Below are positions 46,583-54,573 of a stretch of 64,000 bases of DNA, one piece after another. The stretch comes from CTSoil-075 sp042610375. GTDB taxonomy: Bacteria; Bacillota; Negativicutes; DSM-13327. Position 1 is the first letter of the stretch; each line of letters starts with the position of its first letter. The notes under the pieces were generated by a model. It had not been told where the DNA came from, did no database searches, and was given only the letters and a program-made list of their open reading frames with translations. The stretch spans positions 1 through 64,000 of the forward strand of contig NZ_JBGJZL010000010.1 of the NCBI RefSeq assembly GCF_042610375.1, in the 5' to 3' direction. The translations under genes were made by a program, and so were the position numbers.

Positions 46583-47317
46583 TCACCTCCCTTGTTTTAT
46601 GATATCAAAGTATCCGAATCCGGCAGAACGCTTACTTGAAAATCCCGCTAAGTAAAAATGCGTAAGTAATGGTATTGCACCATGCATACGAAATGTACCT
46701 AACGTTGCCTCTATTGATTGTTTGTGATATTTTATAACAGTTTTTTTACAATTAATAGGCTCCAGGTAAAAGTCATTCAGCATCCCATTATACAAGCCAC
46801 CATGATAAGATAATTCCTGTTCTAATACTTCGCGTAAACTTTCATTAAACCCCTCTTTGCCATACGAATAATATTGATCCTTATTAGTTTCCTTATTATG
46901 GTTCCGAACACAAAGTGGTGAAACAAATACAACTTCAATATCAGTAGTTGTAATCACTTCTTCTTTTTCAATCGCAATCTGTTCCATTCTCATCGAATTG
47001 CCAAGTGGCAATGGATACCAGTTATTCTTTTGTTCTGTAAATGCATTATAGAAAACGATACCAGCTTCAAAAGAATCAGTACTCCAATGGATTTTAATAC
47101 GTTTCGATGGTACTAGAATCTTATCACTACAGAACTGAGCTTTACCTAGCCATGCTGCAAAGGAAAAAGGTTTTCTGACAGATGAGGCATAATATTTATC
47201 AAAATAGGATCCATTTAAATATTTTGATAGTCCATTTTTAAAATAACTCAAAATTACAGTGCGATAATCAATTGCTAATTGTTCATTTGCTAAAACCATT
47301 TCAAGCGTGAATCGCAT
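46583..47317 (-). CDS. cas6: crRNA-processing endoribonuclease Cas6
   Basis: This 244-residue RAMP protein has the C-terminal glycine-rich loop GFSSKRSAGFGYFDII, typical of Cas6, and two ferredoxin-like halves. It cuts repeat RNA to leave an 8-nt handle on the crRNA. It is the first gene of the operon; the ribosome-binding site AGAGGAGG is 8-10 bases before ATG. Confidence 0.93.
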   Translation of the reverse strand: MRFTLEMVLANEQLAIDYRTVILSYFKNGLSKYLNGSYFDKYYASSVRKPFSFAAWLGKAQFCSDKILVPSKRIKIHWSTDSFEAGIVFYNAFTEQKNNWYPLPLGNSMRMEQIAIEKEEVITTTDIEVVFVSPLCVRNHNKETNKDQYYSYGKEGFNESLREVLEQELSYHGGLYNGMLNDFYLEPINCKKTVIKYHKQSIEATLGTFRMHGAIPLLTHFYLAGFSSKRSAGFGYFDIIKQGR

Positions 47318-47375
47318 ATATTAATCACCTCCTCTAAATTTATTGCCATTAATATTTTAAACATTAACTTATACG

Positions 47376-47392
47376 ATTGACCATAAGTCAAT
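47376..47392. promoter_or_regulatory. palindromic candidate operator at the cas start site
   Basis: ATTGAC-CATAA-GTCAAT is a perfect 6-bp inverted repeat that covers the region just after the predicted cas -10 element. It could bind a regulator of cas transcription. It is short, so a chance origin cannot be excluded. Confidence 0.4.
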
Positions 47393-47419
47393 ATTAATTT
47401 AATTATTAATTAATGTCAA
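47391..47419 (-). promoter_or_regulatory. predicted promoter of the cas operon
   Basis: Minus-strand TTGACA (47419-47414), 17 bases, TAATAT (47396-47391). The start site would be near 47384, giving a leader of about 67 bases before cas6. The AT-rich setting makes the -10 less certain than the -35. Confidence 0.55.
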
Positions 47420-47451
47420 TATAACTATCGCAATATTTAGACTTTTTAACA

Positions 47452-47480
47452 TTGCTAAATATTTATCAAATGTTTATACT
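47452..47480 (+). promoter_or_regulatory. predicted promoter of the crRNA-like element
   Basis: Plus-strand TTGCTA (47452-47457), 17 bases, TATACT (47475-47480). Transcription would begin near 47487, only about six bases before the first degenerate repeat. Confidence 0.5.
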
Positions 47481-47492
47481 AAGAATAGCTTT

Positions 47493-47588
47493 ATTTAATT
47501 TAAACCATTTTGGAATGTAAATTTAATTTTTTTCACATTTACTTAACAATAATTTTCTCAACTAATCTATCCATATTGGATTTTCAAA
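47493..47588 (+). ncRNA. solitary crRNA-like unit with two degenerate repeats (CreA/CreR-like)
   Basis: On the plus strand 47493-47522 aligns with the array repeat: bases 11-30 match at 19 of 20 positions (AACCATTTTGGAATGTAAAT), including the whole 3' handle, while the first 10 bases are decayed. After exactly 36 bases, 47559-47588 aligns again: repeat bases 6-22 match at 16 of 17 (AATCTATCCATATTGGA), while its 3' end is decayed. The CCA...TGG mini-stem is kept in both. Spacing equals a normal spacer of this array. A promoter sits just upstream. Such a layout, next to but divergent from cas6, is that of CreA-type antitoxin RNAs or cas-regulating guides. The alignment is seen directly; the function is inferred. 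Confidence 0.72.
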
Positions 47589-47640
47589 TCTTGTTATAAT
47601 CACTACCTCTCTTAATACACTCTTATCATCCTCCTTAAAA

Positions 47641-47733
47641 CTCCCCTAATCTTAGCCATGATATTATGCTGAGGTTAGTTGCGCACTGCATTTTTTATAA
47701 CATACATTTATAAAAAAATCTTATTTAGGGGAG
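47641..47733. repeat. nested inverted repeats between the crRNA-like unit and nudC
   Basis: The outer arms are CTCCCCTAA (47641-47649) and TTAGGGGAG (47725-47733). Inside, CTAATCTTAGC (47645-47655) pairs with GCTGAGGTTAG (47668-47678) using G-U pairs when read as plus-strand RNA. It may terminate the crRNA-like transcript or shape a nudC leader. The remaining bases of 47589-47801 hold no clear gene. Confidence 0.5.
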
Positions 47734-47801
47734 AGTAATTTCTATTTTTATGGTAATATGGTAGATAGAATCTACATTTAAATGGTAAGGTGGTAAAGAT
47801 A

Positions 47802-48629
47802 ATGAATCATGAAGCATTAGAGGCACTCCCTAATGATACATACTGGTTTTTATTTCATAAGGATGAGATCTTAGTGAAAGACGAGGACGGCGTGATCACG
47901 ATCCCATGCGGAAGTGATCTGAAAGGATTCACCAATCAGCCTATAGATGCTCAGTCTATTGGTATTTTTCATGAACAGGAATGTTTCATTGCCAGTATCA
48001 GTAAAGAAAATATTCCTGCTGGATTTTCTTTTAAAGCAGTAAGACCTTTATATGGGAACATGGATGATGAATATTTTTGGTTTGCTTGCCGTGCCTTCCA
48101 TCTTTTTAACTGGATGAAAACGACTAAATTTTGTGGTTGTTGTGGTAGCAGTATGAACCTTTTATCGTCTGAAATTGCAATGAAATGCTCAAATTGTGGT
48201 CATCTTGTTTACCCTCGTATTTCTCCAGCTATCATTGTAGCTGTAGTGAAAGAAAATCAACTTTTATTGGCACGTTCCAAACGTTTTCCTCCCAACCGCT
48301 ATAGTGTCATCGCAGGTTTCGTAGAGCCAGGAGAAACCATTGAAGAATGCGTCATAAGAGAGTTAAAAGAAGAAGTGGGAATTGAGGTCGAAAATATTAA
48401 GTATTTCGGTAGCCAACCTTGGTCCTTCCCTGACTCATTAATGGTAGCCTTCACAGCTAAGGCTGTAACGGAAGAAATCAAAATTGATAATGATGAAATC
48501 GTTGCTGCTGATTGGTTTACTCCTCACAATCTCCCTGATCTTCCCGATAAACCAAGCGTCGGACGACAATTAATTGATTGGTTTACTGAAAAGTATAAAG
48601 ACATGTCCATTACTCCGCAAAAAGGTTAA
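47802..48629 (+). CDS. nudC: NAD(+) diphosphatase / NADH pyrophosphatase NudC
   Basis: This 275-residue protein has the NudC layout: an N-terminal domain, a four-Cys zinc ribbon (FCGCCGSS ... KCSNCGHLVYPR), and a Nudix domain. The Nudix box is GFVEPGETIEECVIRELKEE, followed by the NADH-pyrophosphatase marker SQPWSFPDSLM. The enzyme splits NAD(H) to NMN(H) and AMP and removes NAD caps from RNA. The ATG at 47802 with AAGGTGG upstream is preferred to the in-frame GTG four codons earlier. Confidence 0.94.
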   Translation: MNHEALEALPNDTYWFLFHKDEILVKDEDGVITIPCGSDLKGFTNQPIDAQSIGIFHEQECFIASISKENIPAGFSFKAVRPLYGNMDDEYFWFACRAFHLFNWMKTTKFCGCCGSSMNLLSSEIAMKCSNCGHLVYPRISPAIIVAVVKENQLLLARSKRFPPNRYSVIAGFVEPGETIEECVIRELKEEVGIEVENIKYFGSQPWSFPDSLMVAFTAKAVTEEIKIDNDEIVAADWFTPHNLPDLPDKPSVGRQLIDWFTEKYKDMSITPQKG

Positions 48630-48651
48630 AAACAAAGTCTTCGATTAAAGT

Positions 48652-48705
48652 AAGAAATCCCCTAGACGAGTTCAGTTCAAGCTGAGCTAGCCTAGGGGAT
48701 TTCTT
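48652..48705. terminator. bidirectional terminator between nudC and hrpB
   Basis: AAGAAATCCCCTAG and CTAGGGGATTTCTT flank an inner region with its own short pairing. It lies between two convergent genes and has T-runs both ways. Confidence 0.85.
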
Positions 48706-48712
48706 ATTAAAA

Positions 48713-51226
48713 TTAACTCTTAGCAAGAGGCCGAACACGATGAGTTGGCATTGCTTCTAGAGGGTTATCAGGCCAATAGTGCTTAGGATAACGCCCCATC
48801 AGATCTTTTTTTACTTCGAAATATGTGTTTTCCCAAAAACTTGCTAAATCCTTTGTTACTTGCATCGGACGCTGGGCGGGCGACAACAAATGTAAGGTCA
48901 AAGGTACTCTTCCTTGTCCAATAAGAGGTGTCTCCTTCAAACCGAACATTTCCTGCAAACGTACAGCTAAGATAGGATTGCCCTGATGGCTATAATCAAT
49001 AGGAATGCGTTGACCACTGGGAACAGTAATGTGAGTCGGTGCCCACTCATCAAGATGCTGACGTTGTTGCCAGGTTAGCATGGATTCCAAGATCGTTACC
49101 ATTTGCAGACGCTCGAGCTGACTACGACTCGTCATACCATATAAATAAGGACCAAGCCACTCCTCCAAACGTTCTAGTAAGCCCTCATCCGATACATCGG
49201 GCCACTCAGACTGAGAATCATACATAAAATCGAGACGTTGGCGAAATTGACTAGCTTTTTTCGACCAAGGAAGAATTGAGATTCCTTCCTGCCGAATCCC
49301 TGCGATTAAGGCTGATAAAACTTGCTCTGTATCAAGATTGCTCAAAGGGTTATTCGTCAAGACTAGAGATCCTAATACTTCAGACCGTCGTCCTCTTACA
49401 GCTTGCGCATCATGATCCCAGGCAATACTTTCTTTCACTACAATCTGGTCCTTAAAGTGTTTCTTTAAGTCGCTTTCACTAATAGGTGCCGCCAAAAAAA
49501 TACGATTTTCTGAACTACCTTCGCCCCCAAGTTCAGCTGCTACCAGATAAGGTTCTTTTGCTAAAGCCTGTGGTTCTTTAAAAGCAGCACCACGCCCATT
49601 TCGTAATAGGAAACGACCATCTCCCCGCCCCTGACCAATTCGATCTGGATAGGCAAAGGCTAATAATAAACCGCACACATCCTGATCATCCACTTGCCCC
49701 CGTGGTACAGCAAAAAGCTGTTTCCAATGGCGAATATCACCCTGTAAACGTCGGTGCAAACTAGCGTCTATGGTATATCCTAAAGAATAGTCTGAGGTTA
49801 ACTTTGAGCTATTTTGACGAAGGGCTTCAATACGCAAACGCAAATCAGCATCTGGTCTACTCTTGTCTCCTTGAAACAGATCTCGTTGTCCAAGCAGTGC
49901 GGCAATCTCACAGGCTAAGTTGCCATACCCTAAGGAAATGGCTCGTAGGATCATATGAGAAAGACGTGGATGAAGTCCAACCTTCGCCATCTTACGCCCA
50001 TGATCCGTAATCTTTCCATCTACAGATAATGCACCGAGTTGCTGAAGGAGTTCCTTACCTTGAGAAAAAGCAGCCTGAGGAGGTGGATCAAGCCACAATA
50101 ACTCGTCTGGATTCGCCCCCCAGGCAGCTAGTTCTAGAGCCAGTGGTACAAGATCAGCCTCCATGATTTCCGGAGTACTTTGTAGTTCATGAGTCAATTC
50201 TTCTTGCTGCGTCCATAACCGATAACAAATGCCTGGTGCGATTCGCCCTGCCCGTCCACGGCGTTGATCAGCCGACCCTCGTGATACCTTTACAGTCGAC
50301 AAATGCATCATTCCTGTACGCGGTGAAAATCGCGGAACACGCATAAAACCACTATCAATCACAACGCGTACACCTTCAACCGTAATACTCGTTTCTGCAA
50401 TGGATGTAGCAAGAACAATCTTCCGTTTACCTGTAGGGTCTGGTAATATAGCAATATCCTGAGCAGTCTGTGGCAGAGCGCCATATAACTTAGCGATTGC
50501 CATATGTTGCCCAATACCATCGTCCATTAGACGGGATGACACCCAATTGATTTCTCTCACCCCTGGTAAAAATACTAATATATCACCTTGGGTCTCTGTA
50601 AGGGCTTCTTTTATTTTATGAATTGTCGCTAGACCGATTGGACCATCAATAGACCTAGCTAAATAGTGAGTTTCTACAGGAAAAGACAAACCTTCACTGA
50701 CAATCACTGGTGCATCACCCATCAATTTTGCGATAGGAACTGCATCTAAGGTGGCAGACATGACTAGAATCTTTAGATCTTCCCTTAGTATCCCTTGGGA
50801 CTGCAAGCATAGGGCTAATCCCAAATCAGCATGTATACTACGCTCATGAAATTCGTCAAAAATGATGATTCCTACATTTTCTAGCATTGGATCACTTTGC
50901 AACATGCGAGTCAAAATGCCTTCTGTAATGACCTCAATCCGCGTCTTCGGACCAACACAAGTATCAAAGCGAATGCGATAACCAACAGTTTCTCCCACTT
51001 GTTCACCAAGAAGTGCCGACATATAACGAGCCGCAAAGCGAGCTGCCAAACGACGAGGCTCTAGCATCACAATCCGTTTCCCAGCAAGCCAAGGTTCTTC
51101 GAGCAGGGCTAAGGGAATGCGAGTTGTTTTCCCCGCTCCCGGTGGCGCTACAAGAACAGCATTCTGATGAAAACTGAGTTTTTCTTGTAAATTTATTAAA
51201 ATATCTTCAATTGGTAGTCTTTTCAT
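48713..51226 (-). CDS. hrpB: ATP-dependent helicase HrpB
   Basis: This DEAH-type protein has about 837 residues. Motif I is APPGAGKTTRIPLALL and motif II IIFDEFHERS (DEFH). Other motifs include VMSATLD, ATSIAETSITVEGVRVVIDSG and QRRGRAGRIAPG. The C-terminal HrpB domain includes LLAFAYPDRIGQGRG and LPWSKKASQFRQRLDFM, which separates it from HrpA. Substrate and cellular role are not well defined. I start at the ATG preceded by GAGGTG; the GTG three codons upstream is inside that site. Confidence 0.94.
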   Translation of the reverse strand: MKRLPIEDILINLQEKLSFHQNAVLVAPPGAGKTTRIPLALLEEPWLAGKRIVMLEPRRLAARFAARYMSALLGEQVGETVGYRIRFDTCVGPKTRIEVITEGILTRMLQSDPMLENVGIIIFDEFHERSIHADLGLALCLQSQGILREDLKILVMSATLDAVPIAKLMGDAPVIVSEGLSFPVETHYLARSIDGPIGLATIHKIKEALTETQGDILVFLPGVREINWVSSRLMDDGIGQHMAIAKLYGALPQTAQDIAILPDPTGKRKIVLATSIAETSITVEGVRVVIDSGFMRVPRFSPRTGMMHLSTVKVSRGSADQRRGRAGRIAPGICYRLWTQQEELTHELQSTPEIMEADLVPLALELAAWGANPDELLWLDPPPQAAFSQGKELLQQLGALSVDGKITDHGRKMAKVGLHPRLSHMILRAISLGYGNLACEIAALLGQRDLFQGDKSRPDADLRLRIEALRQNSSKLTSDYSLGYTIDASLHRRLQGDIRHWKQLFAVPRGQVDDQDVCGLLLAFAYPDRIGQGRGDGRFLLRNGRGAAFKEPQALAKEPYLVAAELGGEGSSENRIFLAAPISESDLKKHFKDQIVVKESIAWDHDAQAVRGRRSEVLGSLVLTNNPLSNLDTEQVLSALIAGIRQEGISILPWSKKASQFRQRLDFMYDSQSEWPDVSDEGLLERLEEWLGPYLYGMTSRSQLERLQMVTILESMLTWQQRQHLDEWAPTHITVPSGQRIPIDYSHQGNPILAVRLQEMFGLKETPLIGQGRVPLTLHLLSPAQRPMQVTKDLASFWENTYFEVKKDLMGRYPKHYWPDNPLEAMPTHRVRPLAKS

Positions 51227-51368
51227 TTCATACACCTCATTTGAAAACCCAACATCTTCTTATTATACAACATCACCTCATAGTACGCTCTCATCTTACG
51301 CCCCTTTTATCTCAAATTCCCCCTAGCAGATTATTACAAGACACAACCTTCATCCCTTCATCTATCAC

Positions 51369-51403
51369 AAAGAACCACGCCTTATGATAAGACGTGGTTC
51401 TTT
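51369..51403 (-). terminator. terminator after the SDR gene
   Basis: AAAGAACCACG and CGTGGTTCTTT pair with further CTTAT/ATAAG pairing around a short loop, about 20 bases past the SDR stop. Confidence 0.82.
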
Positions 51404-51421
51404 ATGATTACATTGAATTTA

Positions 51422-52168
51422 CTAGTTCATATAGGTTCCGCCATTAATATTAATGGTCTCCCCAGTTATAAAATCAGACATACTAGAAGCTAAAAATAGC
51501 ACTGCATCCGCTACATTTTGCGCTTTTCCTAGCTTACCTAGGGGAATTCTCGATAAAACTTGCTCTCGGTATTCAGCAGTCCACTGTGTGCTCATATCGG
51601 TTTCGATAGGGCCAGGACACACTCCATTTACATAGATATTATGCTTTGCCATTTCGAGGGCGAGATGCTGAGTCAGATAATTCACACCGGCTTTTGATGC
51701 GCCGTAAGAAGGCGAAGCATTCCGATGAGGTGTTTTAGCCGTTGAAGATGATACATTGACAATTTTACCGTATTTTTGTTCAATCATATATGGTAAAACA
51801 GCCATACAGGTATGAAGCGTCCCATTCAAATTCACATTCATGACTTTTTGCCAGTCATCAATGTTCATTTCTAATGTAGGTGTTCGCATATTAATTCCCG
51901 CATTATTGACAAGAATATCAATGCGTCCAAAATGATCCATCCCTGTTTTTACAATGGCAGCTGCTGTAGTAGGATCTGCAATATCTCCGATTTCGATTAA
52001 ACATTTTTGCCCAAGCTTTCCGATCTCTGCAGCCAATTCATGTAATAATTTCTCATGATTACCATTGATAACGAGAGAAGCTCCTTGCTTAGCTAAGGTT
52101 AATGCAATAGATTTACCGATGCCTCTGGTTGCACCAGTTATAATTGCAACTTGATCTTTTAGGAGCAT
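51422..52168 (-). CDS. short-chain dehydrogenase/reductase, FabG-like
   Basis: This 248-residue classical SDR has the cofactor motif TGATRGIGKSIALTLAK, NNAGINMRTP, the catalytic Ser in VNVSSSTAKTPH, the YGASK active site, and the C-terminal ITGETININGGTYMN. An NAD(P)-dependent oxidation or reduction of a sugar, sugar acid or polyol is likely from the context. The FabG likeness does not prove fatty-acid synthesis, and no fab genes are near. Its ATG overlaps the stop of the YhcH-family gene (TAATG), so the two are translationally coupled. Confidence 0.88.
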   Translation of the reverse strand: MLLKDQVAIITGATRGIGKSIALTLAKQGASLVINGNHEKLLHELAAEIGKLGQKCLIEIGDIADPTTAAAIVKTGMDHFGRIDILVNNAGINMRTPTLEMNIDDWQKVMNVNLNGTLHTCMAVLPYMIEQKYGKIVNVSSSTAKTPHRNASPSYGASKAGVNYLTQHLALEMAKHNIYVNGVCPGPIETDMSTQWTAEYREQVLSRIPLGKLGKAQNVADAVLFLASSMSDFITGETININGGTYMN

Positions 52169-52638
52169 TATAAACTATCCATCTCTATTTTTATCACGAC
52201 TTTGCGAATCTTGCCAGCTTTCTCTCCAACATTACAATTAGGTCTATGAGCATCCCATGGAAAATAAACTGCAAACATTCCTTGCGATAGGATGATTTCC
52301 GTCTCTGCTGAAATACCTTTGTAAAATATAATATCCCGTGCTTCAAGACAATCTTCATCCACTTCAGAAACTGCTGCTAATGGACCAGAGCCTATGATTT
52401 CTTGTCCTGAACAGATATATTGTATATCTAAATACTTTTGATGTGCTTCAGGTCTACGTTCTTCTTTTGGCTCAGTCTCATATTCTGCAACCATGGCGAA
52501 CATACCATCTTGAATTTCGTGCTTTCCTAATGACAAAAGAGAAAGATCCGTTTCTAAGAGAAATTTCAAGCCAGCTTGTAATCCTGCTGGATACAAATTT
52601 ATCTCATTTTCAATGTTTAATAAATGCCCAACTATCAT
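52168..52638 (-). CDS. YhcH/YjgK/YiaL family protein (sugar anomerase-like)
   Basis: This protein of about 156 residues matches the family by its C-terminal DUF386 pattern: ERRPEAHQKYLDIQYICSGQE, GMFAVYFPWDAHRPNC and IRKVVIKIEM. The His and acid residues of these segments form the metal site. E. coli NanQ (YhcH) opens or epimerises N-acetylneuraminate; others act on other sugar acids. The neighbouring BNR protein fits a sialic-acid-like or uronic-acid substrate. The second ATG (MIVGHLL) is better spaced from the AGG site than the first, two codons earlier. Confidence 0.85.
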   Translation of the reverse strand: MIVGHLLNIENEINLYPAGLQAGLKFLLETDLSLLSLGKHEIQDGMFAMVAEYETEPKEERRPEAHQKYLDIQYICSGQEIIGSGPLAAVSEVDEDCLEARDIIFYKGISAETEIILSQGMFAVYFPWDAHRPNCNVGEKAGKIRKVVIKIEMDSL

Positions 52639-52666
52639 GATCATCTACCTGCCTTTTGTTATTTTC

Positions 52667-52704
52667 AGAGACTGCCCTTGCTTTCTTTCGCAAAGGCAGT
52701 CTCT
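52667..52704 (-). terminator. hairpin between the sialidase-like and YhcH genes
   Basis: AGAGACTGCC and GGCAGTCTCT pair with a loop of about 18 bases. There is no strong T-run on the minus strand, so it may only reduce read-through or stabilise the upstream message. Confidence 0.5.
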
Positions 52705-52719
52705 TCTTCTTTAACTATT

Positions 52720-53931
52720 TTACCCCTTAACCCACTCTTCTGTCACGCGAACATATTTAATGGTCTGTCTAAAATACGTAAATGTAACATGAATTTTCCC
52801 GTCAGAGGTTTGTTTGATGGATGGATAGGAATATTCTCGATTTAATTTTTCTTTAGAATTATTAGTCATACAATAACCATCGCCAACTTCAATGTCTCGC
52901 TTGTACGGCCACGTTTGACCATTATCTTCTGAAATAGCAATTGTCATTGGTGCTCTTGGAGTTCCCCAAAATGCTGTCTTTTTGTTTGGATCAACCTCTT
53001 CAGTAGCCACTAGCGCTTTTACTACAACACTTTCACTATCTTCCTCATCCTCAATTTCATCATACAAAGATAGTCTACGCTCGTTAGCACTCGTCGCATT
53101 TATATTATTGAATACAATTGCTAAATGTCCATTATTTAGCACTGTAAACTGAATGGATGAATTGTTATTTGGTAGTTCTGTCGCCACAGGTTCTGTCCAA
53201 GTCCTGCCATTATCCTTCGAACGGCTCAGATAAACATTGTCCGCCCAACGACTTCTGTATAAGGCTAGTAAACTTCCATCGTGTAACTTCTCGACATTCA
53301 TATGAACACATCCAACACTATTAGGTACTGGATACTCGGTCCATGTTTTCCCTTGATCAGCGGAAATTTTCACAGCACTTGTGTCATCATCGCCTACCCA
53401 CTTCTTGCCTGGAGTTACATTGCAATAAAAGATGGGAACGAGCCACTCCCCATTATCAAGTACTACAATAGGCTGGCGAACAAAGGTACCTGGAGTATCG
53501 AATAATGTTTCAATAGACCCCCATGTATGACCATTATCGTCCGAAATACGATATCTGACAATCGCTGTATCTTGATTTCCAGATTTTTGCGCTGTATAAA
53601 GGAGCCACAATTTCCCATCAGGAGTTGGAAACAAGATCGGATTTTGTTCTGATCTTGTAGGATCTTCTGACATTTTGACTGGCTCTGTCCATTCTGATTG
53701 TCCTTGGCAGAGTCGTGACATATAAATTGAAATATCTGCAATCCCTTCTTGGCTGCCTGCAAACCACACGCATAAGAAATCTCCATTGTCGAGTGGCATG
53801 ATATTTGATGCATGACTTTGTACACAATGATTGGGCAATAATGCCTCGATTCTTTCAGAATCATTTTCTACTTGATATAGATGCCCTAGGGTAACTGTGC
53901 TGTCTGTTTTTTCTATCGTACTCAATTTCAT
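52720..53931 (-). CDS. sialidase/BNR-repeat family protein, cytoplasmic
   Basis: This protein of about 403 residues has a six-bladed beta-propeller pattern with at least four Asp-box repeats (SxDxGxTW): DDNGHTWGS, SADQGKTWTE, SKDNGRTWTE, SEDNGQTWPY. An NIMPLDNGDFLCVWFAGS start carries the usual first blade. There is no signal peptide, so it acts inside the cell on an imported sugar. The real substrate may be sialic acid, another nonulosonic acid or a glycan fragment. The ATG at 53931 is chosen because AGGCAGG lies upstream; the ATG 16 codons before it has no ribosome-binding site. Confidence 0.8.
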   Translation of the reverse strand: MKLSTIEKTDSTVTLGHLYQVENDSERIEALLPNHCVQSHASNIMPLDNGDFLCVWFAGSQEGIADISIYMSRLCQGQSEWTEPVKMSEDPTRSEQNPILFPTPDGKLWLLYTAQKSGNQDTAIVRYRISDDNGHTWGSIETLFDTPGTFVRQPIVVLDNGEWLVPIFYCNVTPGKKWVGDDDTSAVKISADQGKTWTEYPVPNSVGCVHMNVEKLHDGSLLALYRSRWADNVYLSRSKDNGRTWTEPVATELPNNNSSIQFTVLNNGHLAIVFNNINATSANERRLSLYDEIEDEEDSESVVVKALVATEEVDPNKKTAFWGTPRAPMTIAISEDNGQTWPYKRDIEVGDGYCMTNNSKEKLNREYSYPSIKQTSDGKIHVTFTYFRQTIKYVRVTEEWVKG

Positions 53932-53997
53932 CGTCCTGCCTTTTTGCATATTTGTATTAGATTTTTTAAGAATGCTCATTAAGTTATACTCAAGTTA

Positions 53998-54501
53998 CAC
54001 TCTATCTTTTGTATGAGTTGTATTATTCCAATGGAACATTTTTTCAATCAGCATCACGATGGCTGGAGAAATTAAAGCAATATACATATTATCAATGCCA
54101 TATGGATCACCCATAATATACCATCCGCTGGTAACAACCGCTGCACCCAGTAGTCCTAAGTTGGCCCACGTGTACTATTAAAAAATGGTAGGTAGAAGGC
54201 AATCATGGCTACTACTGAGATAGATAAGCGAATGGCACGAGTAAAGAAGGATAGCTTTAAGATTTCTGGTACAAAGAAAACGAAGATTAAAGGTATGAAC
54301 CCAATAATTACTGAGAAAATACGTGTCATTTTAAATTCTTTCTCTGGAGTAGGGTTGTAAAAAGGAACATAGAAATCCTTGACTGCCAGTGAAGCAATCG
54401 CTAATGCAACGGTACTTACGGCCACAAATACGGAAGCTACAAGAAAAGTTGCTACAATTCCTGCTAAATATGGACTCATACTTTGCATGAATATCGGCAA
54501 T
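53998..54501 (-). pseudogene. frameshifted C-terminal copy of the sodium:solute symporter
   Basis: The region repeats the last third of the symporter gene at 56656-58053 (about 56660-57163) with strong similarity: MPIFMQSMSPYLAGIVA, FYVPFYNPTPEKEF and YLPFFNSTRG appear in both. Near 54165-54175 one base is missing relative to the intact copy, which shifts the frame and cuts the reading at FNSTRGPT. The upstream two-thirds of the gene is absent; the sequence before the start of similarity (54502-54573) matches nothing I know. It is a dead duplicate, not a second transporter. Confidence 0.85.
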
Positions 54502-54573
54502 AATAATTTTCTCAGATAATGTGCCCAGCAAGCAAGGATCTTTAAGTTACTAGAATTCGCCGCAGATCAAATC

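Noticed and set aside
54331..54531. A second reading frame in the broken symporter copy with SCSFRICGRKYRC
   Set aside because: It is an out-of-frame reading of the symporter duplicate and carries no family pattern.
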